From Streptomyces naganishii JCM 4654 (GTDB lineage: Bacteria; Actinomycetota; Actinomycetes; Streptomycetales; Streptomycetaceae), in NCBI RefSeq assembly GCF_014650575.1, contig NZ_BMVF01000004.1, forward strand, positions 420,234 through 484,233: a stretch of DNA of 64,000 nucleotides, written 5' to 3'. The notes beneath the pieces are model-generated. The model saw only the letters and a program-made list of their open reading frames with translations. It was not told the origin of the DNA and made no database searches. Shown here one piece after another: positions 1 to 7,972 of this stretch. How positions within the stretch are numbered: the first letter of the stretch is position 1; each line of letters starts with the position of its first letter. The position numbers and the translations under genes were made by a program.

Positions 1-38
1 CTTCGAAAAGCCGCTCTCAGCGCTTCTCAGGGCTCTTC

Positions 39-212
39 TCAGGGCTTGAGGGTGTCCTTCGCCTTCTCCTTGGCCTGGCGGGCGTCGCCCTTGGACTTCT
101 CGGCCTGTCCCTCGGCCGTCATCCTCTCGTTGCCCACCGTGCGCCCGACCGTCTCCTTGGCCTTGCCCTTCATCTGTTCCTTCTTGGCCTTGGCCTTCTG
201 GTCACCAGCCAC
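39..212 (-). CDS. CsbD-family stress protein
   Basis: A 57-residue, highly charged protein read from a GTG start. It has the CsbD pattern: a Lys/Ala/Glu-rich N-terminus with QMKGKAKETVG, a central GNERMTAEGQAEKSKGD, and a short helical tail ending DTLKP. CsbD-like proteins are small, abundant, soluble stress proteins, SigB-dependent in Bacillus, with no known enzymatic activity. The length matches the family. The gene is divergent from the beta-helix gene at 370. I saw no clear SigB-type promoter upstream, so its regulation is open. The family call is firm and the function is not. Confidence 0.85.
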   Translation of the reverse strand: MAGDQKAKAKKEQMKGKAKETVGRTVGNERMTAEGQAEKSKGDARQAKEKAKDTLKP

Positions 213-369
213 TGTCACTCACTCCAAGCCGTGCTTGACGTCTGTGTCTGCACTTCGGGTGTCCGGCCGCGGGGCCGCCAAACCCACCACGGGCCGATCG
301 CTGTTCCGGCCGCCCGCTGGGTACCCGGGGCGGGCGGCCGCGGACCGGGCGGCCGGAAGGAGCCACGCC

Positions 370-1983
370 ATGACTGTCCCCCTGACCGCCGACGCCCGCG
401 AGCACGGCATGACCGGTGACGGGGTCGCCAACGACCAGCCGGCCCTTCAGCGCCTGGTCGACGCGATGGGTGCGGCCCGCGCCGCGGACGGGCGCCCGCG
501 TGTCATCCGCGTGCCCGCCGGGCGGTACGTGATCGAGGACGTGCCCACCCTGTGGCGCAGCGGGGTGTCGCTGATCGGCGCCGGCCGCGGCGCCACCTGC
601 TTCGTGCTGCGCAACCCGGGCGCGCGGACCACGCCGGTGCCGCTGGCCTGGTTCACCGCGGCCCAGCACGACGCCGGGCCGGACAACCACCTGGCGGACG
701 TCACCTTCGCGCACTTCGAGATCGACGGCGCGGGGGTGACGACCGAGGAGTACGACCCGCTGGCGAAGGGGCTGGGGCTTCAGTACGTGCTGCGCGGGCG
801 GTTCAGCGACCTGTACGTCCACGACACGGCGGCGACCGGCTTCGGCTGCGACTTCCTCCAGGACACGGTGGTGGAGGGGGTGCTGGCCGAGCGGTGCGGG
901 CGGCAGGACAGCGGTGAGCAGATGGGCGGCGCGGGCCTCGGGATCGGCGTCGGCGGCTGGGGGCGGGTCGAGCGGCTGACGGTCACCGCGTGCACCGCCA
1001 CCGGCAACGGGACCAACGGCGTCTTCGTCGAGCTGCAGAACAAGGACTGGCCGCGGCCGCGCGGCATCCGGATCACCGCCTGCCACGCCGAGGACAACCG
1101 CTTCGGCATCTCCGACTGGGGCGCGGACGGGCTGCTGGTCAGCTCCTGCACGATGCTGGGCAACCACGAGGCCGGGTTCGACGTGTCCTCCCAGGGCACC
1201 TCGGGCATCGGCGGCCGGGGCGGCATCGTCACCGGGTGCGTGATCGACGGCAATCTGCGGGACGGGATCGGGCTGGGCAACACCCCGGGGCCGTACGCCT
1301 TCCGCGGCAACCGGATCAGCGGCAACGGGCGGTACGGGTACTGGGAGCACAACCTCGCCGGCGGGGACGAGGGGCCGGCCGCGGACATCGTGCTGGAGGC
1401 CAACGACATCCGGGACAACGCCCTGGACGGGGTCCGGGTGGACGCGGCCATGCGGGACGCGGCGGTGCTGGACAACCGGATCCGCGACAACGGGCGCCGG
1501 ATCGCGGGGGCGGTCGCGGGCGGTGGCGAGGGGGTGCGGTACTCGGCGTTCGCGGTGGTGGACGAGAAGGCCGACTGGCCGGCGGACGGCCACCGGGGCA
1601 AGGAGGTGTCGGTCGGCGGGCGGACGGCCATGGTGGCCTTCAACACCGCCACCGAGCTCGCGCTGGCCCCGGCACGGCCGGGTGCGGACTCCGCCTGGGC
1701 GGACGGGGTGCCCCGGGCGGGTTCCGCCTACCGGCTGCCCGGGGCGCCGGACCTGCGCGCGGGTATGACCGTGGCCGCCGCGGTGAGCCGCCCGCAGATG
1801 CACGGCAACCGCATCGGCGACGACCAGCGCGTCCGCACCCAGACCCACGCCCTGCGCATCACCGACGAGGGCCGCTGGACGAGCGGCCGAGTCTCCGACA
1901 ACGACCTCACCGACAACGCCACATCCGCCACCCGCTTCGACACGACGCCTTCGGGTGGCCGCTGGCGCGACAACGACGAGTGA
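370..1983 (+). CDS. Right-handed parallel beta-helix (pectate-lyase-3-like) protein
   Basis: A 537-residue protein. The ATG at 370 was chosen because a GGAAGGAG ribosome site precedes it; the open frame runs further upstream but overlaps the csbD-like gene. The N-terminus shows the pectate_lyase_3 opening (GMTGDGVANDQPALQRLVDA). Repeated short units rich in GN, DN and G follow (for example ITACHAEDNRFGISDWG and VLEANDIRDNALDG), typical of a right-handed parallel beta-helix (NosD/pectin-lyase fold). There is no signal peptide or membrane segment, so it appears cytosolic or is exported by a non-classical route. Substrate and activity cannot be read from the sequence; polysaccharide binding or cleavage is a family inference. 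Confidence 0.8.
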   Translation: MTVPLTADAREHGMTGDGVANDQPALQRLVDAMGAARAADGRPRVIRVPAGRYVIEDVPTLWRSGVSLIGAGRGATCFVLRNPGARTTPVPLAWFTAAQHDAGPDNHLADVTFAHFEIDGAGVTTEEYDPLAKGLGLQYVLRGRFSDLYVHDTAATGFGCDFLQDTVVEGVLAERCGRQDSGEQMGGAGLGIGVGGWGRVERLTVTACTATGNGTNGVFVELQNKDWPRPRGIRITACHAEDNRFGISDWGADGLLVSSCTMLGNHEAGFDVSSQGTSGIGGRGGIVTGCVIDGNLRDGIGLGNTPGPYAFRGNRISGNGRYGYWEHNLAGGDEGPAADIVLEANDIRDNALDGVRVDAAMRDAAVLDNRIRDNGRRIAGAVAGGGEGVRYSAFAVVDEKADWPADGHRGKEVSVGGRTAMVAFNTATELALAPARPGADSAWADGVPRAGSAYRLPGAPDLRAGMTVAAAVSRPQMHGNRIGDDQRVRTQTHALRITDEGRWTSGRVSDNDLTDNATSATRFDTTPSGGRWRDNDE

Positions 1984-2097
1984 CCCCACACCCCGGTCCC
2001 CGGAGCACCACCGACGAACCACGTGAGCCCACGCCCCGGCCGACGTGAGCCCACGGTTCGGCAGCGGGGGTTCCGGCCCGGCGCGGCCACGCATGCA

Positions 2098-2430
2098 CCC
2101 ACGGCCACGGCCGCATCCGGCCCCGGCCGGCTCGGCCCGCGCGCGCCCACGGCCCCGGCCGCGGGCGAACCCTGGCCCGCCTCCGGCGCAGACGACGCAC
2201 GCCGCCGGCCGCGGCACCCCGTGGCAGGCATGCGGCACGGTCCGGCACCGCCCACGGCCACGGGCCCGGCCGCATCCGGCCCCAGCCGGCTCGGCCCGCG
2301 CACGCCCACGGCCCCGGCCGCAGACGAGCCCTGACCCGCCCCCGGCACAGAAGCCCCACGCCGCCAGACCCGGCACCCCGTGGCTGGCATGCAGCATGGT
2401 CCGGCACCGCCCACGGCCACGGCCGTCCCG
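2098..2430. repeat. GC-rich intergenic tandem repeat, about 153-159 bp unit
   Basis: Two long imperfect copies and the start of a third lie head to tail: 2098-2250, 2251-2409, and a partial copy from 2410. Landmarks such as CCCACGGCCACGG, CCGCATCCGGCCCC and GTGGCAGGCATGC recur, the last two at exactly 159 bp spacing. The rest of the 1984-2709 gap is similar low-complexity GC-rich sequence. Open frames cross it on both strands, but they lack ribosome sites and their composition is pure Pro/Arg/Ala, so I treat it as non-coding. Confidence 0.75.
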
Positions 2431-2709
2431 GCCCAGGTGCGCATGCGCCGTCGGCTTCGACCGGGCGACCCCGGCCCACCTCGGGCACGGACGCCTTACC
2501 CCGCACGACCAGATGCGCGGCGTGGCCTGGCCCCGCCGCCCGGGACTCCAGCCAGCGGCGGAGCCGGCCCGGCCCACCCCGTGCGTGGACGCCGTACGCC
2601 GCCGGGCCCGGTGTCCCGCGGCCGACGCCACGCCAACCCGCCCCACCGCTCCGAGCGCCTGCGCCACGCGCACCGCCCGCACCGCCCTTACCGCCCGCGA
2701 AAGCCCCGT

Positions 2710-4218
2710 TCACCCTCGAGGTGCCGAAGGCTGTTCCCGGGGGGAGTGGCTCGTGGGGTGGTCCGAGTCGGTGGGGCGGTTGTGGTGCCAGTCGTGGAGG
2801 GCCACCGCCAGGGAGGCCAGGAGCGCCACCAGGGCGCTCGCGACCGCGAGGGCGACGGCTGTGCGGTAGTCCTTGCCGGTCGCGGCGAGCACCATGTAGA
2901 AGAAGCCGGGCAGAGCCGCCGTGCCCACCGCGCCGCCGAGCCGCTGCCCGGTCTGCAGGGCGCCGCCCGCGGCCCCGGCCATCCGCACCGGCACGTCGCG
3001 CAGCGTCATCGTGACGTTCGGCGAGATCACGCACCCGCTGCCCAGCCCGCCGACGAACAGCGCGGGCGCCGCCAGCCAGGCCATGACGTCCGGGGGCGCC
3101 GTCCACAGGATCAGCGCCGTGGCGCCGAGGCCGGCCACGACGGTCACCAGCCCGCACACCGTCAGCAGCCGCCCCAGCCGCTCCACCAGCCGCCCCGCGA
3201 CCACCGCGGCGGCCGCCGAGCCGATCGCGAAGGGCGTCACCGCGAGCCCCGACCGCAGCGGCGTGTACCCGAGGCCGTTCTGGAAGAAGAGCGCGAACAC
3301 CAGCCACACGCCGCTGAAGCCCACGAAGTACAGCGCGCCGAGCGAGGCCCCGGCGGCGTACCCGCGTGTGCAGGTCAGCAGCCGCGGGTCGAGCAGCGGC
3401 TGACGGTCGCGGTCGGCGACGCGCCTCTCCCAGCGGGCGAAGCAGAGGAGCAGGGCCGCACCGACAGGGAACAGCCACCACATCCGGCGTACGCCCCCGG
3501 TGTCCGCGAACACCAGCGGCAGCATCAGGCTCAGGACGCCGGCGCCGAGCAGGGCCACGCCCGGCAGGTCGAGCGGTTCCCGGCGGCCGGGCGCCAGGCG
3601 CGGCAGCAGCCGTATGCCGAGCAGCAGCGCGACCGCGCCCACGGGCACGTTGACGTAGAAGATCCAGCGCCAGCCCTGGTTGCCCTGGGCCAGGGCCAGG
3701 ATCAGACCGCCGGTGACCGGGCCCACCGCGCTGGAGACGCCCACCGTGGCGCCGAACAGGCCGAACGCGCGGCCCCGTTCGGCCCCGCGGAACATCTGCT
3801 GGATCAGCGCGGAGTTCTGCGGCGCCAGGCAGCCCGCGCAGGCTCCCTGCGCGAGCCGGGCCACCACGAGCCAGGTCACCGTGGGCGCGGCCCCGGCCCC
3901 GGCGCTGCACAGCACGAACGCGGCCAGCGCGCACAGGAAGATCCGCCGCCGGCCCATCGCGTCGCCCAGCCGGCCGGCGGGCACGAGGACGAGCGCGAAC
4001 GTCAGCGCGTAGCCGGAGACCACCCACTGGACGGCGGACGGCGACGCGCCGAGATCCCGCTGCATCGACGGCAGCGCCACCGCGACGATGGTCACGTCGA
4101 GCAGGCTCATGAATCCGGTCGCCAGGGTGACCCACAGGGCCTTCCAGCGCCGTGGGTCGGGCGTCCGGCCCTGACCGTCGGCGCCCGCGTCCGTCCGCGC
4201 ACGGGTGTCCCTGACCAC
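2710..4218 (-). CDS. MFS drug efflux transporter, DHA2 (EmrB/QacA) family
   Basis: A 502-residue proton antiporter with about 14 predicted membrane segments, the usual DHA2 length. Landmarks are the TM1 motif LDVTIVAVALPS (residues about 40-51), motif A-like GRLGDAMGRRR between TM2 and TM3, and the antiporter motif C region with GPVTGGLI in TM5. The cytosolic N-terminus is charged; the C-terminus is His/Ser/Pro rich. It probably exports amphipathic drugs or an endogenous metabolite. No TetR or MarR regulator is adjacent; the divergent neighbour is an HATPase protein about 300 bp away. The substrate cannot be inferred. Confidence 0.9.
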   Translation of the reverse strand: MVRDTRARTDAGADGQGRTPDPRRWKALWVTLATGFMSLLDVTIVAVALPSMQRDLGASPSAVQWVVSGYALTFALVLVPAGRLGDAMGRRRIFLCALAAFVLCSAGAGAAPTVTWLVVARLAQGACAGCLAPQNSALIQQMFRGAERGRAFGLFGATVGVSSAVGPVTGGLILALAQGNQGWRWIFYVNVPVGAVALLLGIRLLPRLAPGRREPLDLPGVALLGAGVLSLMLPLVFADTGGVRRMWWLFPVGAALLLCFARWERRVADRDRQPLLDPRLLTCTRGYAAGASLGALYFVGFSGVWLVFALFFQNGLGYTPLRSGLAVTPFAIGSAAAAVVAGRLVERLGRLLTVCGLVTVVAGLGATALILWTAPPDVMAWLAAPALFVGGLGSGCVISPNVTMTLRDVPVRMAGAAGGALQTGQRLGGAVGTAALPGFFYMVLAATGKDYRTAVALAVASALVALLASLAVALHDWHHNRPTDSDHPTSHSPREQPSAPRG

Positions 4219-4543
4219 GAAGGCTCCTCCCGGGTGTCCGCCGGGGCACGCACCCGCCGGTCACATCCCGGCACGCGCGTCCCGCGCCGTCTGCCGTCCT
4301 CTGACGCGCGGCGCGCCCACCCACTCCGTTTCCCGCGCCCGCGCAGATCTGCCGCGTTCCCCGCGGTCCGGCGCGCAACCCCGGCTCTCACGTCCTCGGA
4401 AGCATCCGGACAGGCTCGGCGAGAAAGGGGGCGAAGGTCGCGAAGTCTCATGAATCCCACCGGCTTCATACCGCGAACGCCGGGTAGCCGTAGCCACGGC
4501 AGAAGCACGATCCGTGACCAGCAGCAGCACACGACGGACTCCT

Positions 4544-5008
4544 ATGATCATCCAGCTTGGGCAGCAGGCACCGGGTGAGCGAGAGCGGAGCCGCCCGGCG
4601 GCCGCGCTGCGCTACGGCGCCACCTGGGTCACAGGTGCCGCTCGTACCGCCGACGCGCGACGGGCGGTGCACGCCTTCCTCAAACGCGCGGCCAGAACCG
4701 CCCACACCCACATCACCAGGCGCGCCGAACAGGACGCCCTGCTCGTCGTCAGCGAGCTGGTCACCAACGCCCTTCGGCACGCGCCGGGCCCGTGCGGCCT
4801 GGTCCTGGAACTGTCCGCCGACAACGCGCGGCTGGGCATCTCCGTCTGGGACACCTCGCCCGCGCTCCCCCGGCTGTACGAACGGGACGGGGCGCGCGTG
4901 GGCGGCCACGGCCTGTACCTGGTGCACGCCTGCAGCCGCGCCCTGACCGCCACCGCCCGGCCCGGCGGCAAGCAGATCAGCGCCGAGGTGGCCCTGGGGT
5001 CCGCGTGA
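4544..5008 (+). CDS. Anti-sigma-type ATP-binding protein (HATPase_c, RsbW-like)
   Basis: About 154 residues from the ATG at 4544; a GTG at 4514 would add ten residues, and neither has a strong ribosome site. GHKL ATPase motifs are present: the N box LLVVSELVTNALRHA, the G1 region ISVWDTSPALP and the G2 region GGHGLYLVHACS. Such single-domain proteins are serine kinases or anti-sigma switches of the RsbW/SpoIIAB kind, abundant in Streptomyces. A degenerate SigB-like promoter (GGCT, 16 bp, GGGTA at 4462-4486) sits upstream, which would suit a stress regulator. The partner sigma factor or anti-anti-sigma factor is not adjacent. Confidence 0.85.
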   Translation: MIIQLGQQAPGERERSRPAAALRYGATWVTGAARTADARRAVHAFLKRAARTAHTHITRRAEQDALLVVSELVTNALRHAPGPCGLVLELSADNARLGISVWDTSPALPRLYERDGARVGGHGLYLVHACSRALTATARPGGKQISAEVALGSA

Positions 5009-5117
5009 GGCGTATGCGTGGCCGCGCCACGGGTACTCCGGGGAGGTCCGGGCCCGCCGGACGACCCACCTCCCCCCAGTCGACAGACGGGCCGCGTCCC
5101 GTCGGGCAAGGACGGCC

Positions 5118-5960
5118 ATGGCTGCCTTCGACGACGACACCCTCGACCTGCACTTCATCGGCACCGCGACGGTCCTGCTGCGGTACGGCGACCTGGCGCT
5201 GCTCACCGACCCCAACTTCCTGCACCGGGGCGAGCGCGCCCACCTGGGCTACGGGCTGACCAGCCGCCGGCTCACCGAGCCCGCTCTCGACGTGATGGAC
5301 CTGCCGCCGCTGGACGTCGTGGTCCTCTCCCATCTGCACGGTGACCACTGGGACCACCGGGCCTCCCGGCACCTGGACCGCTCGGTGCCGGTGGTCACCA
5401 CCACGCACGCCGCGCGCCGCCTGCGCACCTTGCGGGGCTTCGGCCGGGCCGGCGGGCTGCACACCTGGGAGAGCTGCACGTTCCGGCAGGGCGCCTCGCA
5501 GGTGCGTATCACCGCGCTGCCCGGACGGCACTCCCTCAATCCCGTGCTGGGCCGGCTGCTGCCGCCGGTGATGGGCAGCATGCTGGAGTTCGGCCCCCGC
5601 GACGGGGAGGTACGGCTGCGCCTCTACATCTCGGGCGACACGCTCGTGTACGACGGGCTGGAGGAGATCGCCCGCCGCTTCCCGCGCGCCGACCTGGCCG
5701 TGCTGCACCTGGGCGGCACCGAACTGCCCGGCGGGTTCGTCGTCACGATGGACGGCGCGCAGGGCGCCGATCTCGCCCGCCGCCTGGACTGTCCCCGGGT
5801 GCTGCCCGTGCACTACGACGACTACACGGTCTTCCGCTCCCCGCTGGAGGACTTCGTCACCGCGGCGGACGACCTCGGTCTGCGGGACCGGCTGGTCCAC
5901 TGCCCGCGCGGCGAGCACGCGCGGCTGGTACCGCACGCCGGCCGGGCCACCGTCGGCTGA
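5118..5960 (+). CDS. MBL-fold metal-dependent hydrolase
   Basis: A 280-residue metallo-beta-lactamase-fold protein starting at ATG 5118. It opens LHFIGTATVLLRYGDLALLTDP, as in UlaG-like hydrolases, then carries the dinuclear metal motif HLHGDHWDH (about residues 73-81), a GRHS segment, the SGDT metal-ligand strand (about 173) and a late PVHYDDYTVF histidine. The set of ligands looks complete, so an active zinc- or manganese-dependent hydrolase is likely. There is no signal peptide. The substrate is unknown; UlaG-like relatives act on lactones or phosphodiesters. It lies on the same strand as the upstream ATPase and downstream pyruvyl transferase, but the gaps (over 100 bp) argue against tight coupling. 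Confidence 0.88.
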   Translation: MAAFDDDTLDLHFIGTATVLLRYGDLALLTDPNFLHRGERAHLGYGLTSRRLTEPALDVMDLPPLDVVVLSHLHGDHWDHRASRHLDRSVPVVTTTHAARRLRTLRGFGRAGGLHTWESCTFRQGASQVRITALPGRHSLNPVLGRLLPPVMGSMLEFGPRDGEVRLRLYISGDTLVYDGLEEIARRFPRADLAVLHLGGTELPGGFVVTMDGAQGADLARRLDCPRVLPVHYDDYTVFRSPLEDFVTAADDLGLRDRLVHCPRGEHARLVPHAGRATVG

Positions 5961-6091
5961 CCCGCTCACCCGGCCCGGCGGGCCGGACGGCGGGAGAGGT
6001 GTTTTCCTCGTGGGGTGGAGGCAACTCGGCCCGCACGTCTCGCGGAACCGCTTCCGCAGCCACCCCCCACTCCACGGAACGGGAGTTCCGG

Positions 6092-7972
6092 ATGACCACC
6101 TCAGAGCCTCGGCCGTCCCGTTCCGGGCGGCCGCGCATCGGCCTGCTGGGCTCCTACGGCGGCTTCAACATCGGTGACGAAGCCATCCTCCAGTGCGTCC
6201 TGGGCTGTCTGCGCTCCCACCGGCCGGACGCCGCCCTGGTCGTCTTCAGCCGCGACGCCGAGCACACCCGCGCCCACCAGCCGATGGCGGACGAGGTGGT
6301 CGGCTGGGAGGGCGTACCGCGAAAGCCGGTCACCGACGTGCTGTCCGGCCTGGACCTGCTGGTGCTCGGCGGGGGCGGCATCCTCTACGACGGCGAGGCG
6401 CGCCGCTATCTGAAACTGGTCCGCGCGGCCCAGTCCAGGGGCGTGCGCACGTTCGCCTACGCGGTCGGGGCCGGCCCGCTGCACGAGAACGACGACCGGG
6501 AGGCCGTGCGCACCGTCCTGGCGGACATGGACGAGGTGGTGGTGCGCGACGAGGAGTCGCGGCTGGTGCTCGAGGAGGTGGGGGTCGAGCGGGACCTGGT
6601 GGTGACCGCCGATCCGGCGCTGCTGCTGCCGCCGGAGCCGTTCACGGCCGAGATGATGCGGCAGGAGGGCGTGCCGGCCGACGCGCGGCTGGTGGGGATG
6701 TCGGTGCGCGAGCCCGGCCGGGCGGCGGAGAAGCTGGACGAGGGCGACTACCACGCGCTGCTCGCCGACGTCGCCGACTTCCTGGTGCGCCGCCTGGACG
6801 CGCACGTGGTGTTCATGCCGATGGAACGGCACGACGTCCGTCACGCGCACGCCGTGCTGTCCCGGATGACCGCGCCGGACCGCGGCCGGATCCTGCACAG
6901 CGCCTACACGCCCGGGCAGGTGCTGGGCCTGATGAGCCACCTGGACCTGGTGGTCGGCATGCGGCTGCACTTCCTCATCTTCGCGGCCGTCTCCGGGCTG
7001 CCGGTGCTGCCGCTGCCGTACGCCGGCAAGGTCTTCGACTTCGCCCGCCGGCTGGGGGCGCCCGCGCTGGTCGGCGTGGCCCGCGAGCAAGTGGGACTGC
7101 TGCTGGCCGAGGTGGACCGGCTCTGGGACGAGTTCCCGCAACGCCGCGTGGACCTGAACACCCGCGTCCGGGCACTGCGCGAACTGGCCGCGGAGACCTG
7201 CGCCCGCTGCGGCGCCCTCCTCGACGACATGGACCACGCGAACGGCCCGGCCACCGACACGGCCGCGTTGCCTGCCGAGACCGGGGGTTCCGCCACGGCC
7301 GGACTGCCTGCCGAGGCCGGGGGTTCCGCCACGGCCGGACTGCCCGCCGACGCAGCCGGGGGTTCGGCCCCGTCCGGCCTGACCACCGGTCCGGCCAGGG
7401 ACTCCGACCCGGCCGTGCGCACTCGCGGCACGGCCGGGAACTCCAACTCGGACGGGCTGCCGGCCGGTACTGCCGGGGACTCCGCCCCGGCCGACCCGGC
7501 TGCGGACATGGCCAGGAACTCCACCCCGGCCGGTGGCGCCCCGGGCGCGGCCGAGGGTTCCGACCCGGACGGGCTCCCTGCCGGCACGGCCGGCGGTCCC
7601 GACGCGGACAGCCTTGCTGCCGGCACGGTCCGAGGCTGCGACCCGGCCGGGCGCACCCCCGGCGCGGCCGGGGACTCCGGCCCCGACTGGCTGGCGGCCG
7701 GTCCGGCCGAGGGTTGCGACCCCGCCGGGCGCGCTCCGGGCGCGACCCAGGGTTCCGCCCCGGACGGGCCCGGTCCCGGCGCCGCCGGTGGTTCCGGCCA
7801 GGGTCGGCCCGCTGACGGCGGGGACCGTGGTTCCGGCGTGGAGGGGGCCGGTGCCGGTGTGGTCGGGGGTTCCGGTGGAGCCGGGGTCGGTGGGCTGCGG
7901 GGGCATCTGCTGGGCCGGCGGTCCGAGGGGGACGGTGCTGTGGCGGGCCGGGGCGCCGGGCAGGAGGCGTGA
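6092..7972 (+). CDS. Polysaccharide pyruvyl transferase with 13-residue-repeat tail
   Basis: A 626-residue protein from ATG 6092. Residues 1-390 form a polysaccharide pyruvyl transferase domain (CsaB family), which moves pyruvate from phosphoenolpyruvate onto a sugar as a ketal: GLLGSYGGFNIGDEAILQ near the start, LVLGGGGILYDG, and a late RLHFLIFAAVSGLPVLPLPY. From Leu393 to about residue 598 the chain is nearly pure Gly/Ala/Pro/Asp/Ser arranged in about 16 repeats of 12-13 residues such as LPAGTAGDSAPAD and LAAGTVRGCDPAG. This tail is unlike CsaB relatives and is probably disordered. The stop overlaps the next gene by one base, so the two are translationally coupled. There is no signal peptide. 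Confidence 0.85.
   Translation: MTTSEPRPSRSGRPRIGLLGSYGGFNIGDEAILQCVLGCLRSHRPDAALVVFSRDAEHTRAHQPMADEVVGWEGVPRKPVTDVLSGLDLLVLGGGGILYDGEARRYLKLVRAAQSRGVRTFAYAVGAGPLHENDDREAVRTVLADMDEVVVRDEESRLVLEEVGVERDLVVTADPALLLPPEPFTAEMMRQEGVPADARLVGMSVREPGRAAEKLDEGDYHALLADVADFLVRRLDAHVVFMPMERHDVRHAHAVLSRMTAPDRGRILHSAYTPGQVLGLMSHLDLVVGMRLHFLIFAAVSGLPVLPLPYAGKVFDFARRLGAPALVGVAREQVGLLLAEVDRLWDEFPQRRVDLNTRVRALRELAAETCARCGALLDDMDHANGPATDTAALPAETGGSATAGLPAEAGGSATAGLPADAAGGSAPSGLTTGPARDSDPAVRTRGTAGNSNSDGLPAGTAGDSAPADPAADMARNSTPAGGAPGAAEGSDPDGLPAGTAGGPDADSLAAGTVRGCDPAGRTPGAAGDSGPDWLAAGPAEGCDPAGRAPGATQGSAPDGPGPGAAGGSGQGRPADGGDRGSGVEGAGAGVVGGSGGAGVGGLRGHLLGRRSEGDGAVAGRGAGQEA
7266..7888 (+). repeat. 39-bp coding minisatellite inside pyruvyl transferase gene
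   Basis: The DNA encoding the repeat tail of the pyruvyl transferase consists of degenerate units of about 39 bp (36 bp for the first two), all in frame. Units begin with CTGCCNGCC-like sequence and carry GGGGNTTCCGNC in the middle. The period is kept over about 16 copies although individual units have diverged. Confidence 0.8.

Noticed and set aside
1907..4378. 823-residue open frame on the minus strand
   Set aside because: It runs in a different frame across the well-supported MFS gene, is Arg/Gly/Ala-rich and lacks a ribosome site. It is a GC-bias shadow.
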